Positions 25,524-34,951 are shown, counted from the stretch's first letter. The stretch: 64,000 nt of DNA from Paenibacillus algorifonticola (GCF_000971975.1 NZ_LAQO01000002.1:372001-436000); one strand, 5' to 3'. The notes: a model not told the origin generated them from the letters alone. Translations and numbers: made by a program.

Positions 25524-26195
25524 ATGGACCAGCAATCACGTAATGATGAAAATGTAGTTGAAATCACATCAGATAGCGCCGAAACGGCTACTCCATCTGC
25601 TGAGTCTGACAAAGCAGCGCCTAGCCAAAAAGCAAAAGCGATGAAAGAAACGGTAGAGTGGATCAAAGCGCTTGCTATAGCGGTCGTGCTGGTCGTCATT
25701 ATTCGCAGTTTTCTGTTTGCGCCGTTCATGGTAGAAGGTGAATCGATGCATCCAAACTTTGAAACAGGCGAGCGTCTCATTGTGAACAAAATATTGTATA
25801 AATTCCGTGAGCCTGACAGAGGCGAGGTTGTCGTGTTCCATGTTCCCGAACAGGGCAGAGATTTTATTAAACGCGTCATTGGACTGCCGGGAGATACGGT
25901 CAAGGTTCAAGGCGATGACGTCTACATTAATGATGTGAAATTGGAAGAGCCATACATTGCGGATGCCATTAAGCAGGCTCAAGCAAATGGTCAGCTTTAT
26001 AATACAGAATCAGATTTTCCTAATGAGCGAATAACGGAAGCGACTGTGCCGGAGGATACGATTTTCGCAATGGGCGACAATCGCAGCAACAGCCAGGACA
26101 GCCGTGCCCTTGGTTATATTTCGGATAAAGAGCTTGTAGGACGGGCGGAAGTTATTTTCTGGCCGCTGAACAAGCTGAGCTTTATTAAGCATTAG
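25524..26195 (+). CDS. lepB: Type I signal peptidase LepB/Sip
   Basis: Removes Sec and Tat signal peptides outside the membrane. A 45-residue polar acidic N-terminus precedes one membrane span (LAIAVVLVVIIRSFLFAPF, about residues 50-68). The catalytic dyad is Ser74 in EGESMHPNF and Lys116 in FIKRVIGLPGD; MGDNRSNSQDSR is the box E motif. The length is 223 aa. A single N-terminal span is typical of Gram-positive Sip enzymes, but the long cytosolic tail is unusual. It sits between rplS and rbgA, where B. subtilis has no such gene. Confidence 0.95.
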   Translation: MDQQSRNDENVVEITSDSAETATPSAESDKAAPSQKAKAMKETVEWIKALAIAVVLVVIIRSFLFAPFMVEGESMHPNFETGERLIVNKILYKFREPDRGEVVVFHVPEQGRDFIKRVIGLPGDTVKVQGDDVYINDVKLEEPYIADAIKQAQANGQLYNTESDFPNERITEATVPEDTIFAMGDNRSNSQDSRALGYISDKELVGRAEVIFWPLNKLSFIKH

Positions 26196-26219
26196 TTGGT
26201 ATTTGAATGAGGTGAGAAA

Positions 26220-27095
26220 TTGACGATTCAATGGTTCCCCGGTCATATGACGCGGGCGAAACGACAAATACAGGACAAGCTCAAGCTGATTGATGTAACG
26301 ATCGAGCTGCTTGACGCACGTATTCCAATGTCCAGCCGGAATCCGATTGTCGATGAAATTTTGGGCGGTAAGCCGCGGCTGATCGTGCTTAACAAATCTG
26401 ATCTGGCGGATGCTAAGGTGACGGAGCAGTGGATTACGTATTTTAAGGGAGAAGGCCATGAATGTATTGCGGTCGATTCTTCGACAGGAACGCGGGTAAA
26501 CGAGGTTCCGGTGAAAGCGAAAGAGCTGCTGCAGGAAAAAATTGATCGCCAAATCGCGAAAGGAATTAATCCAAGAGCGGTTCGAGGTCTCATTGTCGGC
26601 ATTCCGAATGTAGGCAAATCGACGCTGATCAACCGTCTGGCGGGTCGCAATATTGCGCTTACTGGCGATCGTCCAGGCGTAACAAAAGGGCAGCAGTGGA
26701 TAAAAGCAGGCAAGGATATGGAGCTGCTTGATACGCCGGGCATTTTGTGGCCGAAGTTCGAAGACGAGCTTGTCGGCTATCGCCTTGCAATGACAGGTGC
26801 GATCCGCGAGCAGGTTTTGAATATTGAGGATATTGCGTTTTTTGCTTTGAAGGAATTGGTCGACCGTTACTGGAACAGTGTGAAAGAGCGTTTCGAGTTA
26901 ACGATCGAGCAGCCGGATACGAATGAGTCTGATGAAATCGTCAAGGTGATGGAGGAAATCGGACGCAAGCGGGGTTGTCTGCAAAGCGGAGCGCGTGTTG
27001 ACCTTGAGAAGGTTTCGGGCATTATTTTGCGGGAGCTTCGTGCGGGTAAGTTCGGCCATATTTCGCTGGAAGCGCCATGGAAGCAAAATAGCTAG
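26220..27095 (+). CDS. rbgA: Ribosome biogenesis GTPase RbgA (YlqF)
   Basis: RbgA promotes late 50S assembly, incorporating L16 and other proteins. It is a circularly permuted GTPase: the G4 motif LNKSDLAD (about residue 58) comes before G1 [14 protein letters not shown] (about 127) and G3 DTPGILWP (about 174). [16 protein letters not shown] is the family start. The length is 291 aa. The start is TTG 26220 behind GAGGTGAG. It follows lepB by 24 bases and is followed by rnhB. Confidence 0.97.
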   Translation: MTIQWFPGHMTRAKRQIQDKLKLIDVTIELLDARIPMSSRNPIVDEILGGKPRLIVLNKSDLADAKVTEQWITYFKGEGHECIAVDSSTGTRVNEVPVKAKELLQEKIDRQIAKGINPRAVRGLIVGIPNVGKSTLINRLAGRNIALTGDRPGVTKGQQWIKAGKDMELLDTPGILWPKFEDELVGYRLAMTGAIREQVLNIEDIAFFALKELVDRYWNSVKERFELTIEQPDTNESDEIVKVMEEIGRKRGCLQSGARVDLEKVSGIILRELRAGKFGHISLEAPWKQNS

Positions 27096-27155
27096 ATTTT
27101 TAATGAAATGAGTGTCCTCGTATACCTGAGGATTTGAAGCGGGGGATAGGCGGAT

Positions 27156-27767
27156 ATGTTGGAGTATGAACGTAAGCTGTGGAGCGAAGGCTGTCAGGCG
27201 ATTGCCGGAGTGGATGAGGTTGGCCGAGGCTGCCTGTTCGGCGATGTCGTCGCTGCTGCTGTCATTTTGCCGCCTGATCTGGTCATTGAAGGGGTAAATG
27301 ATTCCAAGAAGCTCTCGGAGAAAAAGCGGGACCAGCTTTATGATATCATTATCGAAAAGTGTATCGCATGGTCGGTTACTCGTGTAGACGCTGCTGAAAT
27401 TGACCGCATCAATATTAAGCAGGCTGCCAGGCTTGCGATGAAGCTTTCCATCGAATCATTGGCGATAGAGCCTGATTATTTGCTCATTGACGCGGAGAAA
27501 GTGGATGTGCCAAAGCCGCAGCTTGCGATCATCAAAGGCGATGCTAACAGTCAGACGATTGCTGCTGCATCAATTTTGGCGAAAGTGACGCGTGACCGTT
27601 TATGTGTGGATGAATGGGAGCAGCTGTATCCAGAATACGGCATAGCTGTACATAAGGGGTATCCGACGAAGCTGCATCGCGAGCGTTTGCTAGAGTACGG
27701 GGCGAGCCCGCTGCATCGCAAAACCTTTCTCGGGAAAATATTTGCGGAGCAGCAGCAATTATTATAA
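27156..27767 (+). CDS. rnhB: Ribonuclease HII
   Basis: RNase HII removes ribonucleotides and RNA from RNA-DNA hybrids. The metal ligands are in GVDEVGRGCLFGDVV (Asp and Glu near residues 20-21) and in DYLLIDAEKV; NDSKKLSEKKR is a conserved block. This 203-aa protein lacks the N-terminal extension found in B. subtilis RnhB (255 aa). ATG 27156 has GGGGGAT upstream. It is the last gene of the rimM-rnhB group; a terminator lies about 90 bases downstream. Confidence 0.95.
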   Translation: MLEYERKLWSEGCQAIAGVDEVGRGCLFGDVVAAAVILPPDLVIEGVNDSKKLSEKKRDQLYDIIIEKCIAWSVTRVDAAEIDRINIKQAARLAMKLSIESLAIEPDYLLIDAEKVDVPKPQLAIIKGDANSQTIAAASILAKVTRDRLCVDEWEQLYPEYGIAVHKGYPTKLHRERLLEYGASPLHRKTFLGKIFAEQQQLL

Positions 27768-27855
27768 ACGAGAAGCGGATTATAAGTTTTTTAACTCTTA
27801 TTTTGATAATAGGATCAAGCGGTCTGGTAATCGCTGATCTTGCTTAAATAAAGAA

Positions 27856-27897
27856 AGACGGCGTGCTGTGGATACAGCGCATGTGCCGTCTTTTTTT
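27856..27897 (+). terminator. Intrinsic terminator after rnhB
   Basis: AGACGGC (27856-27862) pairs with GCCGTCT (27885-27891), extended internally by GCTGTG/CAGCGC-type pairing, and is followed by seven T. Confidence 0.87.
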
Positions 27898-28062
27898 GTA
27901 TAATTGGGGTTATACAGGGTGGATTGAGCCAGCAGTGGAAGGGCTGATTCATCATACGAAGGCGACTAGCCGATAAAGGTAATAAAGCATGTTTTGTTAG
28001 CAAAGCCGGATGAAGCCTGACGGGCGTAAGCTGAATTTCATCGTAAAACGGGAGCGATGGCA

Positions 28063-29994
28063 ATGAATATTGGACAAATGATGAGAAGCATGCTGGGTGA
28101 AGCGTCGGGAACGGATATACGTTCAGCTGAGCTGAAGCCGGGTCAAACGGTACGCGCCCTGGTGCTGCAGGTATCGGACAACAATGAGGCGATTGTGCAA
28201 ATTAATGGCGTGCAGGTAAGAGCAAAGCTTGAGGTGCCGTTGGCGGCAGGGCAAGCAGCGATGCTTCAGGTCGGAGCGCAGGCAGAGGGCGGCCTTATTA
28301 TGCTGAAGCAAATAGACGCCGCGCTTGCCGAGCTGCCAGAACAGTCCATCAAGGATCTGCTTAAGCAGTTTGCTTTGCCTGACCAGAAATGGGCGGCGCA
28401 AATCATAAAGAACTTAAATCAGGAAGGCATCCCGCTGAATAAGGATGCGGCTCAGGTGTTTCAGCAAGCGGCGGCAGCTATGCCGGCTGGCGCGGATACG
28501 GAGCAATGGATGCAGGCGGCAGCATCGGCATTCAAGCGCGGTTTGCCTGTGACGGCTGCCACGATTAGTGCGCTGCAGCAGGTGATGTTTGGTCCAGCGG
28601 CGCATGAGCTGCTGGACCAGCTTAGCCAGCTGGCGTCGTCTGCGGCAGCAGCCGGCGGCAAGGAAGCCGCCAGCGGGCAGGCGCAGGCGGGCGGGAAGGA
28701 GGCCCAGCTGGCGCAGCAGCTGGGCAAGCTGCAAGCGCTGCTCGGCGAAGGCGCAGAGCTGCTGCGAGGGCTTGGCGGCGGCGAGAAGCCGGGAGCCGCC
28801 GCTGGCGAAGCCGGGCGCGCGAATGCGCTGCAGCCGCGCGGAGCAGAAGCGGGAGCCGCTGCGGTGAGAGCAGCGGAGACGGCGGGCAGTGGGCAGCCCG
28901 CGAAGGCGAGTGGGGCCGAAGCGGCTGTGGCAGCGAGCAAAGGCGATGCTGCTGGAACGGGTGCCGCTGCTTCGACAGGAGCAGGAGCAGGAGCGGCGGG
29001 CAAGGCGGAGGGTAGCCCGGCCAACTGGCTTGGGCAGATGATGAAGTGGCTCGGTGTCGATCACGAGCAGCAGCTCGGAAAGCAGCTGCTTGGCATTCAG
29101 ACGCAGCCAGCGGCAGGTTCGTCGGAGCAAGGAGCCGCAGAACCAGAGACGGGTGCTGCCAATCAGGCCCGTAGCGGCGCAGAACAGGCGCTGCGCGGTG
29201 ATAACTCAACTGGGCGCAATGCAAGCTCCGGACAGCTGCAAGAGCGTTCTGGGGCAGCTGAGCGGCCTCAAGGAGCTGCTCAAGCGCAGCAGCAGGCATC
29301 AGCGGCGAACGACAAGCTGCCAGAAGGAAGTAAGCTTACCACTGATTTGCTGAAGGCCGATTCTTTAGCGAATACGCTGCAAGGGCACAAAGCGGAGCCA
29401 TTGCCTGCGCTTGCTCAGGATAATAAGCAGAACATTCAAGAATCGCTGAAAAGCGTGCTGCTCGCGCTGTCAACTTCCGATGACGTGCCCGCCGCGCTAA
29501 AAGAGACGGCGCAGCAGCTGGTGCAGCATATTACAGGTCAGCAGCTGCTAATGTCGCCTGAGCGAAATGGCGCTCTTTTTAGCCATCTCACCGTCTTCGT
29601 TCCTTTTAAGGGGGATGACGGCAATCAGACAGCATCGGTTCATATTCAAACGAGGCGAGGTCGCAAGGGCGAGCTGGATGCGGATAATTGCCGGCTGCTA
29701 TTTGATTTATCAATGAAAACGCTTGGAGATACGGTGGTAGACGTTCATGTCGTGGACAAAATAGTAAGCTTGACGTTGTGGAACAATCATCCGGCAATGG
29801 ACGGTCTTGCCCAGTCTTCCCGAGCGGAAGTAGCAGAGAGCTTGAATCAGGCGGGCTACCAGCTGTTATCGCTGCGAACCTCTCCGATTGTTGAGAATGA
29901 AGAAAATGCTGCTGAGGGAGCAGCAGAAGGACATATTACTGCCCCAAGGACGTTTCTTTCTGGCCGTTATAAAGGGGTTGACCTGAAAGCATGA
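28063..29994 (+). CDS. ylqG: FliK-like protein YlqG, unknown role
   Basis: A 643-aa protein. Residues 1-190 look ordered (KPGQTVRALVLQVSDNNEAI). Residues about 190-460 are low-complexity Ala/Gly/Gln, strongly GC-rich, reading like a flexible linker. The last 170 residues (LLMSPERNGALFSHLTVFVP) resemble the C-terminal hook-length-control domain of FliK in style and predicted strand pattern. B. subtilis YlqG sits at the same place, after rnhB and before ylqH. ATG 28063 is preferred to ATG 28057 because GGGAG is 8 bases upstream. It overlaps ylqH by 4 bases. Function is not established; a FliK-type ruler with a different partner is inference. Confidence 0.75.
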   Translation: MNIGQMMRSMLGEASGTDIRSAELKPGQTVRALVLQVSDNNEAIVQINGVQVRAKLEVPLAAGQAAMLQVGAQAEGGLIMLKQIDAALAELPEQSIKDLLKQFALPDQKWAAQIIKNLNQEGIPLNKDAAQVFQQAAAAMPAGADTEQWMQAAASAFKRGLPVTAATISALQQVMFGPAAHELLDQLSQLASSAAAAGGKEAASGQAQAGGKEAQLAQQLGKLQALLGEGAELLRGLGGGEKPGAAAGEAGRANALQPRGAEAGAAAVRAAETAGSGQPAKASGAEAAVAASKGDAAGTGAAASTGAGAGAAGKAEGSPANWLGQMMKWLGVDHEQQLGKQLLGIQTQPAAGSSEQGAAEPETGAANQARSGAEQALRGDNSTGRNASSGQLQERSGAAERPQGAAQAQQQASAANDKLPEGSKLTTDLLKADSLANTLQGHKAEPLPALAQDNKQNIQESLKSVLLALSTSDDVPAALKETAQQLVQHITGQQLLMSPERNGALFSHLTVFVPFKGDDGNQTASVHIQTRRGRKGELDADNCRLLFDLSMKTLGDTVVDVHVVDKIVSLTLWNNHPAMDGLAQSSRAEVAESLNQAGYQLLSLRTSPIVENEENAAEGAAEGHITAPRTFLSGRYKGVDLKA

Positions 29995-30296
29995 GCGCAG
30001 AAGAAAACAAGAACAACAAATCCGAACCGATACGGCGGGCGGTTGCGCTCAAATACGAGCCGGGCGTCGGAACAGCCCCCGTCGTCGTTGCGAAAGGCAA
30101 AGGCTATTTAGCAGAGCAGCTAATAGAAAAGGCGAAGGAAAACGGCATACCGATGCAGGAGGATGCTTCACTTGTGGAAGTGTTGTCTAAGCTGGATATC
30201 GATCAGACGATTCCGCCTGAGCTCTATACGCTGGTAGCGGAAATACTCAGCTTTGTTTATCGCTCGGATCGTAAGGCGAGGGATTTGAATGACTAA
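29991..30296 (+). CDS. ylqH: FlhB C-terminal domain homologue YlqH
   Basis: A 101-aa soluble protein that matches only the cytoplasmic end of FlhB/YscU: AVALKYEPGVGTAPVVVAKG parallels AIALKYDSSNMEAPVIIAKG in the true FlhB of this window. The four membrane spans and the NPTH self-cleavage motif are missing: the protein starts where the cleaved C-terminal fragment would begin, with RRAVAL. The ATG overlaps the ylqG stop (ATGA). Such stand-alone FlhB-like domains are known in Bacillota; their job is unclear. The full flhB lies at 59503. Confidence 0.88.
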   Translation: MSAEENKNNKSEPIRRAVALKYEPGVGTAPVVVAKGKGYLAEQLIEKAKENGIPMQEDASLVEVLSKLDIDQTIPPELYTLVAEILSFVYRSDRKARDLND

Positions 30297-30699
30297 CAGA
30301 AAGCAAGACCAGCCTGATCTACCTAGCAGCAAACGTGCTGACAAGCGGAAATGGACCGGAAAGCTTGGGGAAGCTGCCGCAGAAGCCTATTTGCTGGATG
30401 CCGGCTATTCCATTGTGGAACGCAACTGGCGCTGCCGGTCGGGAGAGCTGGATCTCATTGTATGCGGGGAAGACAAGCTGGTGTTTGTTGAGGTGCGTAC
30501 ACGCCGATCAGGCGGGCGTTTCGGGACAGCTGCTGAGTCGGTTGACTGGCGCAAGCAAAAACAAGTGGCGGAGACAGCACAAGTCTATTTGAAGCTGACC
30601 CGGCAGTTGGAGAGGAGCATACGCTTTGATGTCATTGCTATTACGCTGGAGCACGATGATGCAATAAGAGAGCTGAAGCATATAATAGCGGCATTTTAG
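30289..30699 (+). CDS. yraN: UPF0102 family endonuclease-like protein YraN
   Basis: A 136-aa protein of the UPF0102 family with a restriction-endonuclease-like fold. GKLGEAAAEAYLLDAGYSIV, the GELDLIV acidic block and FVEVRTRR (the ExK-like metal site, here with R) are visible. Related to Holliday-junction resolvases, but enzymatic activity is not established. ATG 30289 overlaps ylqH by 8 bases. The gene often lies next to rnhB or comM, as here. Confidence 0.93.
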   Translation: MTNRKQDQPDLPSSKRADKRKWTGKLGEAAAEAYLLDAGYSIVERNWRCRSGELDLIVCGEDKLVFVEVRTRRSGGRFGTAAESVDWRKQKQVAETAQVYLKLTRQLERSIRFDVIAITLEHDDAIRELKHIIAAF

Positions 30700-30761
30700 C
30701 GATGCTTAGCCAGATTAAGGCCAATTAGGAATGAAGTTTATCCATCCTGCACCAAAATGAC

Positions 30762-30801
30762 AAGGAGCATCACTGCGCAATAAGCGGTGATGCTCCTTTT
30801 G
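30762..30801 (+). terminator. Intrinsic terminator after yraN
   Basis: A perfect 12-bp stem, AAGGAGCATCAC (30762-30773) and GTGATGCTCCTT (30787-30798), followed by TTTTGTAATTTTG. It lies between yraN and the convergent comM; the minus-strand side has a poorer T-run. Confidence 0.85.
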
Positions 30802-30860
30802 TAATTTTGATTGCTTAAATCGGCTCTAACCCTATAAAGCTTAACTATTTCCTGAAAAGC

Positions 30861-32432
30861 TCATAGGCTTAGCCTGCGATATTGGATAGCTTCTGCTACA
30901 TGCTCGACCTCAATATATGAGCTGCCTTCAACATCAGCTACAGTTCGCGAAAGGCGCATAATGCGGTCATGGGCACGCATACTAATATGGAGCGTTTGGA
31001 GGGCGTGTCCTAGCAGCTCCGCAGCATCCTGACGAATCAGCATCGCCCGGTGAAGGGCTGCGCCGGACAAGCTTATATCCGTCGTAATTTTCAGCTTTGC
31101 ATAACGTGCTTTCTGCCGTTCTCGTGCCGTTTCAACCTGACGGCGCATCGCTTCAGAAGACAGACTATTTCGGCTGTTATCCGTTATAGAGCTGCCAAGA
31201 TCAATGGGCTGCGGAACCTCAAGCTGGATATCGATTCGATCGAGAAGCGGGCCGGACAGCTTGGATTTATAGCGGGCAATTAGAGCGTCTGTGCAGGTAC
31301 ATCGTTTATCTAAGGTTTCATGCCCTGAAAATCCGCAAGGGCACGGATTAAAGGACACGGCTAAAATCATTCGCGCTGGAAAATGAAAAACGGCTCTAGA
31401 ACGGGCAATCGTCACGATTCCGTCTTCCAACGGCTGCCTTAGCACCTCAAGAGTTTGCCGGGAAAACTCAGGCAATTCGTCCAAATACAGCACCCCATGG
31501 TGGGCGAGTGTCACTTCGCCGGGCTTTGGCACAGAGCCGCCGCCTACAAGCCCGCCCGCAGAAATCGTATGATGCGGGGCGCGGAAAGGAGCGGCAGCGA
31601 TCAGCCCTTGATTGTCAGTGGACAGCTTACCGGCAGCGCTATATATTTTGGTCACTTCAATCGCTTCCTGCTCGGATAGAGGCGGGAGAATGCTTGGCAG
31701 CCTGCGAATCATCATCGTTTTCCCAGTGCCTGGAGGGCCTGAAAACAGCACATTATGCCGACCAGCAGCAGCAATAACAAGCGCACGCTTGGCTAACTGC
31801 TGTCCAATAACATCGCTGTAGTCGCCATAGCCAGACGCAAGCATAGGTTTATTTTCACCCAACAGCCCTGAATAGCTCTTGCTGCCATTCTGTTGTGCGG
31901 GGATATAGCGAATCGCCTCCAGTCCCTCGCTATCCTGTGGACGCAGATCCATTAAATGCGTGATCCCGAAAAGCTCCATACCCGCTATCCAGGCGGCCTC
32001 TGGAGCATTGGCGAGCGGCAGCAGCACGCGGCTGATGCCTGATTTTTTGGCCTGCTCGATCATCGCAAGCACACCAGTAACTGGCCTAATAGAGCCGTTA
32101 AGCGACAGCTCGCCAAGCATCATCGTGTTATGAAAGGGGGCGGCATTTAATTGTCCGCTAGCCGCCAAAATACCAGCAGCTATTGCAAGGTCAAACGCCG
32201 TGCCTTCCTTACGCAAATCGGCTGGGGCGAGGTTAACGGTAATACGCTCCATCGGGAATGTGAAGCCGCTATTTTTAATAGCAGCCCGTACCCGTTCGAC
32301 GGATTCCCGCACAGCGGGATCGGGCAGCCCGACTACCGCAATTTGCGGCAGGCCGCTTGCGATATCGACCTCAACTGCAATTTCTTTGCCTTCGACGCCA
32401 TAAACGGTCGCGCTCTGCATTAAGCTGAACAT
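30861..32432 (-). CDS. comM: Magnesium chelatase-like AAA+ helicase ComM (YifB)
   Basis: ComM is a hexameric AAA+ helicase that extends heteroduplex during natural transformation in Vibrio. Residues 1-160 form a Lon-like fold domain (FSLMQSATVYGVEGKEIAVE); the AAA+ core has FSGPPGTGKTMMIRRLPSIL near residue 225 and GVLYLDELPEF; a C-terminal block begins LLGHALQTLHISMRA. The length is 523 aa from ATG 32432. The frame continues to TTG 32450, but that lies inside the ribosome-binding site GGAGGTG, so 32432 is the start. The site is part of a hairpin (32439-32470). It is on the strand opposite to all neighbours. Confidence 0.94.
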   Translation of the reverse strand: MFSLMQSATVYGVEGKEIAVEVDIASGLPQIAVVGLPDPAVRESVERVRAAIKNSGFTFPMERITVNLAPADLRKEGTAFDLAIAAGILAASGQLNAAPFHNTMMLGELSLNGSIRPVTGVLAMIEQAKKSGISRVLLPLANAPEAAWIAGMELFGITHLMDLRPQDSEGLEAIRYIPAQQNGSKSYSGLLGENKPMLASGYGDYSDVIGQQLAKRALVIAAAGRHNVLFSGPPGTGKTMMIRRLPSILPPLSEQEAIEVTKIYSAAGKLSTDNQGLIAAAPFRAPHHTISAGGLVGGGSVPKPGEVTLAHHGVLYLDELPEFSRQTLEVLRQPLEDGIVTIARSRAVFHFPARMILAVSFNPCPCGFSGHETLDKRCTCTDALIARYKSKLSGPLLDRIDIQLEVPQPIDLGSSITDNSRNSLSSEAMRRQVETARERQKARYAKLKITTDISLSGAALHRAMLIRQDAAELLGHALQTLHISMRAHDRIMRLSRTVADVEGSSYIEVEHVAEAIQYRRLSL

Positions 32433-32438
32433 AACAAA

Positions 32439-32470
32439 AAGCACCTCCAAATAGTGGGATGAAGGTGCTT
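32439..32470 (-). promoter_or_regulatory. Hairpin covering the comM ribosome-binding site
   Basis: In the comM message AAGCACCT pairs perfectly with AGGTGCTT; the second arm contains most of the Shine-Dalgarno GGAGGTG and runs into TTTTTGTT, so the stem could sequester the ribosome-binding site or act as a terminator/attenuator. The loop is 16 bases. Regulation is inferred from the structure. Confidence 0.5.
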
Positions 32471-32654
32471 CCTTACGTCCTGTATGTCACGGTTATGATT
32501 TTAAATGAAATGCCATATTAAATGCACTTATGGAGTAGCAAACGTCTGCTTGGTACAAACTAATCATAATGGGCGCTGTCCATTTTTGTCAAATATTGAA
32601 TGAAAGGGCGGTGGAGACGAGCAAAAGTCCGTAAATTAGCGGATTGTGGCGTTT

Positions 32655-32671
32655 AATCTCAAATTGAGATT
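32655..32671. promoter_or_regulatory. Palindrome upstream of sucC, candidate operator
   Basis: AATCTCAAATTGAGATT is a perfect palindrome with 8-base arms around one central A. It lies about 65 bases upstream of the likely sucC -10. The protein that might bind it is unknown to me. Confidence 0.4.
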
Positions 32672-32733
32672 GAATCCATATCAAAAAAGCCGAAGTATTC
32701 TTGCACGAATATAAGGTAACACCAGAGGAAAAA

Positions 32734-32742
32734 TGCTATGAT
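32734..32742 (+). promoter_or_regulatory. Probable extended -10 promoter of sucCD
   Basis: TGCTATGAT at 32734-32742 is an extended -10 (TG, one base, TATGAT) with no good -35 at the usual distance, suggesting activator dependence. The leader would be about 50 bases. The rest of the 367-base gap from 32433 holds the comM hairpin (32439-32470) and the palindrome at 32655; I see no gene in it. Confidence 0.45.
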
Positions 32743-32799
32743 AATAGATGTTTGTGTACATACGACTGATTTCGGTCTATGAAATGGAGGATTTCAACA

Positions 32800-33960
32800 A
32801 TGAATATCCATGAGTATCAAGGCAAAGCGTTATTGAAACAGTATGGTGTAGTTGTGCCTGAGGGCAAAGTTGCGTTCACCGTTGATGAAGCGGTTGCAGC
32901 AGCAGAAGAGCTTGGTACGAAAGTTGTTGTTGTAAAAGCACAAATCCATGCGGGAGGCCGCGGTAAGGCTGGCGGCGTTAAAGTCGCAAAAAGCTTGGAT
33001 GAAGTTCGCGCATATGCAGGAGAAATCCTTGGTAAAGTGCTCGTTACGCATCAAACAGGTCCAGAAGGCAAAGAAGTTAAGCGCCTTCTTATTGAGCAGG
33101 GCTGTGACATCAAGAAAGAATATTATATCGGTGCTGTTCTTGACCGTGGTACAGGCCGCGTCGTCATTATGGCTTCAGAGGAAGGCGGCACGGAAATTGA
33201 AGAAGTAGCCGAGCATTCCCCTGAGAAAATTTTCAAGGAAATCGTTGATCCGGCTGTGGGCCTGCAAGTGTTCCAGGCGCGTAAGCTTGCTTATGCAATC
33301 AACATTCCAACTGAGCTCGTTAACAAGGCGGTTAAGTTCATGATTTCCTTGTACACAGCTTTCGTAGAAAAAGATTGTTCTATTGCCGAGATCAATCCGC
33401 TTGTCGTAACGGGCGATGGTGAAGTAATGGCACTGGATGCGAAGCTGAATTTTGACTCCAATGCGCTATACCGCCACAAGGATATTGTCGCATTGCGCGA
33501 TCTGGAAGAGGAAGATGCGAAAGAAATCGAAGCTTCCAAATACGATCTCAGCTACATTGCTCTGGACGGCAACATCGGCTGCATGGTTAATGGTGCAGGC
33601 CTTGCTATGGCGACAATGGACATTATCAAATATTATGGCGGCGACCCTGCGAACTTCCTGGACGTAGGCGGCGGTGCAACGAAAGAGAAAGTAACAGAAG
33701 CGTTCAAAATCATTTTGTCCGATGAAAATGTTAAAGGTATTTTCGTTAATATTTTTGGGGGCATTATGCGTTGTGACGTTATTGCGGATGGCGTTATTTC
33801 AGCAGCGAAGGAAATTGGCCTCGATCGTCCGCTTGTCGTAAGATTGGAAGGCACAAATGTTGATTTGGGTAAAAAAATGCTGAACGAGTCGGGACTGAAC
33901 ATCGTAGCAGCGGACTCTATGTCAGACGGCGCACAAAAAATTGTCGCTCTCGTGAAATAA
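32800..33960 (+). CDS. sucC: Succinyl-CoA synthetase beta subunit
   Basis: With SucD it makes succinate and ATP (or GTP) from succinyl-CoA in the TCA cycle. The N-terminal ATP-grasp starts [38 protein letters not shown] binds nucleotide and the C-terminal flavodoxin-like domain contains [13 protein letters not shown]. The length is 386 aa. ATG 32800 is behind GGAGG; an upstream in-frame ATG at 32779 has none. It is followed by sucD after 38 bases. Confidence 0.97.
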   Translation: MNIHEYQGKALLKQYGVVVPEGKVAFTVDEAVAAAEELGTKVVVVKAQIHAGGRGKAGGVKVAKSLDEVRAYAGEILGKVLVTHQTGPEGKEVKRLLIEQGCDIKKEYYIGAVLDRGTGRVVIMASEEGGTEIEEVAEHSPEKIFKEIVDPAVGLQVFQARKLAYAINIPTELVNKAVKFMISLYTAFVEKDCSIAEINPLVVTGDGEVMALDAKLNFDSNALYRHKDIVALRDLEEEDAKEIEASKYDLSYIALDGNIGCMVNGAGLAMATMDIIKYYGGDPANFLDVGGGATKEKVTEAFKIILSDENVKGIFVNIFGGIMRCDVIADGVISAAKEIGLDRPLVVRLEGTNVDLGKKMLNESGLNIVAADSMSDGAQKIVALVK

Positions 33961-33998
33961 ATACGCGTATGAATTCATGGACGGGGATGTGAGATTCG

Positions 33999-34934
33999 AT
34001 GAGCATTTTGGTAAACAAAGATACTAAAGTTATTACGCAGGGGATTACAGGCGCAACAGGCTTGTTCCATGCTAAAGGCGCACTCGATTACGGTACGCAA
34101 ATGGTAGGCGGAGTAACGCCGGGTAAAGGCGGAACTAACGTTGACATTACTCTTGAAAACGGTTCAACGGTATCGCTTCCAGTGTTTAACACAGTTGAAC
34201 AGGCGGTAAAAGCGACAGGCGCTACAGCTTCGGTTATTTATGTGCCGCCGGCATTTGCTGCTGATTCCATTCTTGAAGCGGTTGACGCTGGCCTTGATCT
34301 TGTAATTTGTATTACGGAAGGTATTCCGGTACTGGACATGGTCAAAGTTAAGCGCTACATGGAAGGCAGCAAAACGACGTTGATCGGACCTAACTGCCCA
34401 GGTGTTATTACACCAGACGAATGTAAAATCGGCATTATGCCAGGCTATATTCACACTAAAGGCCATGTAGGCGTTGTTTCCCGCTCGGGAACATTGACTT
34501 ACGAAGCGGTTCACCAACTGACGACTCGCGGCATTGGACAGTCCTCTGCAGTCGGTATTGGTGGCGACCCAGTGAAAGGCTCCGAGTTTATCGACATTTT
34601 GAGCCGTTTCAATGACGACCCTGATACTTACGCGGTTATTATGATCGGTGAAATCGGCGGTACAGCAGAAGAAGAAGCGGCAGAATGGGTTAAAGCCAAT
34701 ATGAAAAAGCCAGTCGTTGGCTTTATTGGCGGCGCAACAGCACCTCCAGGCAAACGGATGGGCCATGCTGGTGCGATCATTTCCGGAGGCAAAGGAACGG
34801 CTGCTGAAAAAATCGCTACGCTTGAAGCATGCGGAATTAAAGTAGCACCTACACCTTCGGATATGGGTTCCACGCTTGTATCGGTGCTTGAAGAGCAAGG
34901 CCTGTTAGAAAAATGTAAAACTGTTGCAAAATAA
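33999..34934 (+). CDS. sucD: Succinyl-CoA synthetase alpha subunit
   Basis: Binds CoA and carries the phosphohistidine intermediate. The N-terminal Rossmann domain starts with [40 protein letters not shown] is conserved; the active-site His256 is in [13 protein letters not shown]. The length of 311 aa is near normal (about 300). ATG 33999 follows GGGGATGTGA. A strong terminator follows, so sucCD is a two-gene unit. Confidence 0.97.
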   Translation: MSILVNKDTKVITQGITGATGLFHAKGALDYGTQMVGGVTPGKGGTNVDITLENGSTVSLPVFNTVEQAVKATGATASVIYVPPAFAADSILEAVDAGLDLVICITEGIPVLDMVKVKRYMEGSKTTLIGPNCPGVITPDECKIGIMPGYIHTKGHVGVVSRSGTLTYEAVHQLTTRGIGQSSAVGIGGDPVKGSEFIDILSRFNDDPDTYAVIMIGEIGGTAEEEAAEWVKANMKKPVVGFIGGATAPPGKRMGHAGAIISGGKGTAAEKIATLEACGIKVAPTPSDMGSTLVSVLEEQGLLEKCKTVAK

Positions 34935-34951
34935 TAAAGTTTAAAAAAGGT

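Noticed and set aside
28414-29299. Long minus-strand frames over ylqG (28414-29130, 28461-29024, 28622-29299)
   Set aside because: GC-rich low-complexity DNA gives open frames on all strands; no ribosome-binding sites or recognisable domains.
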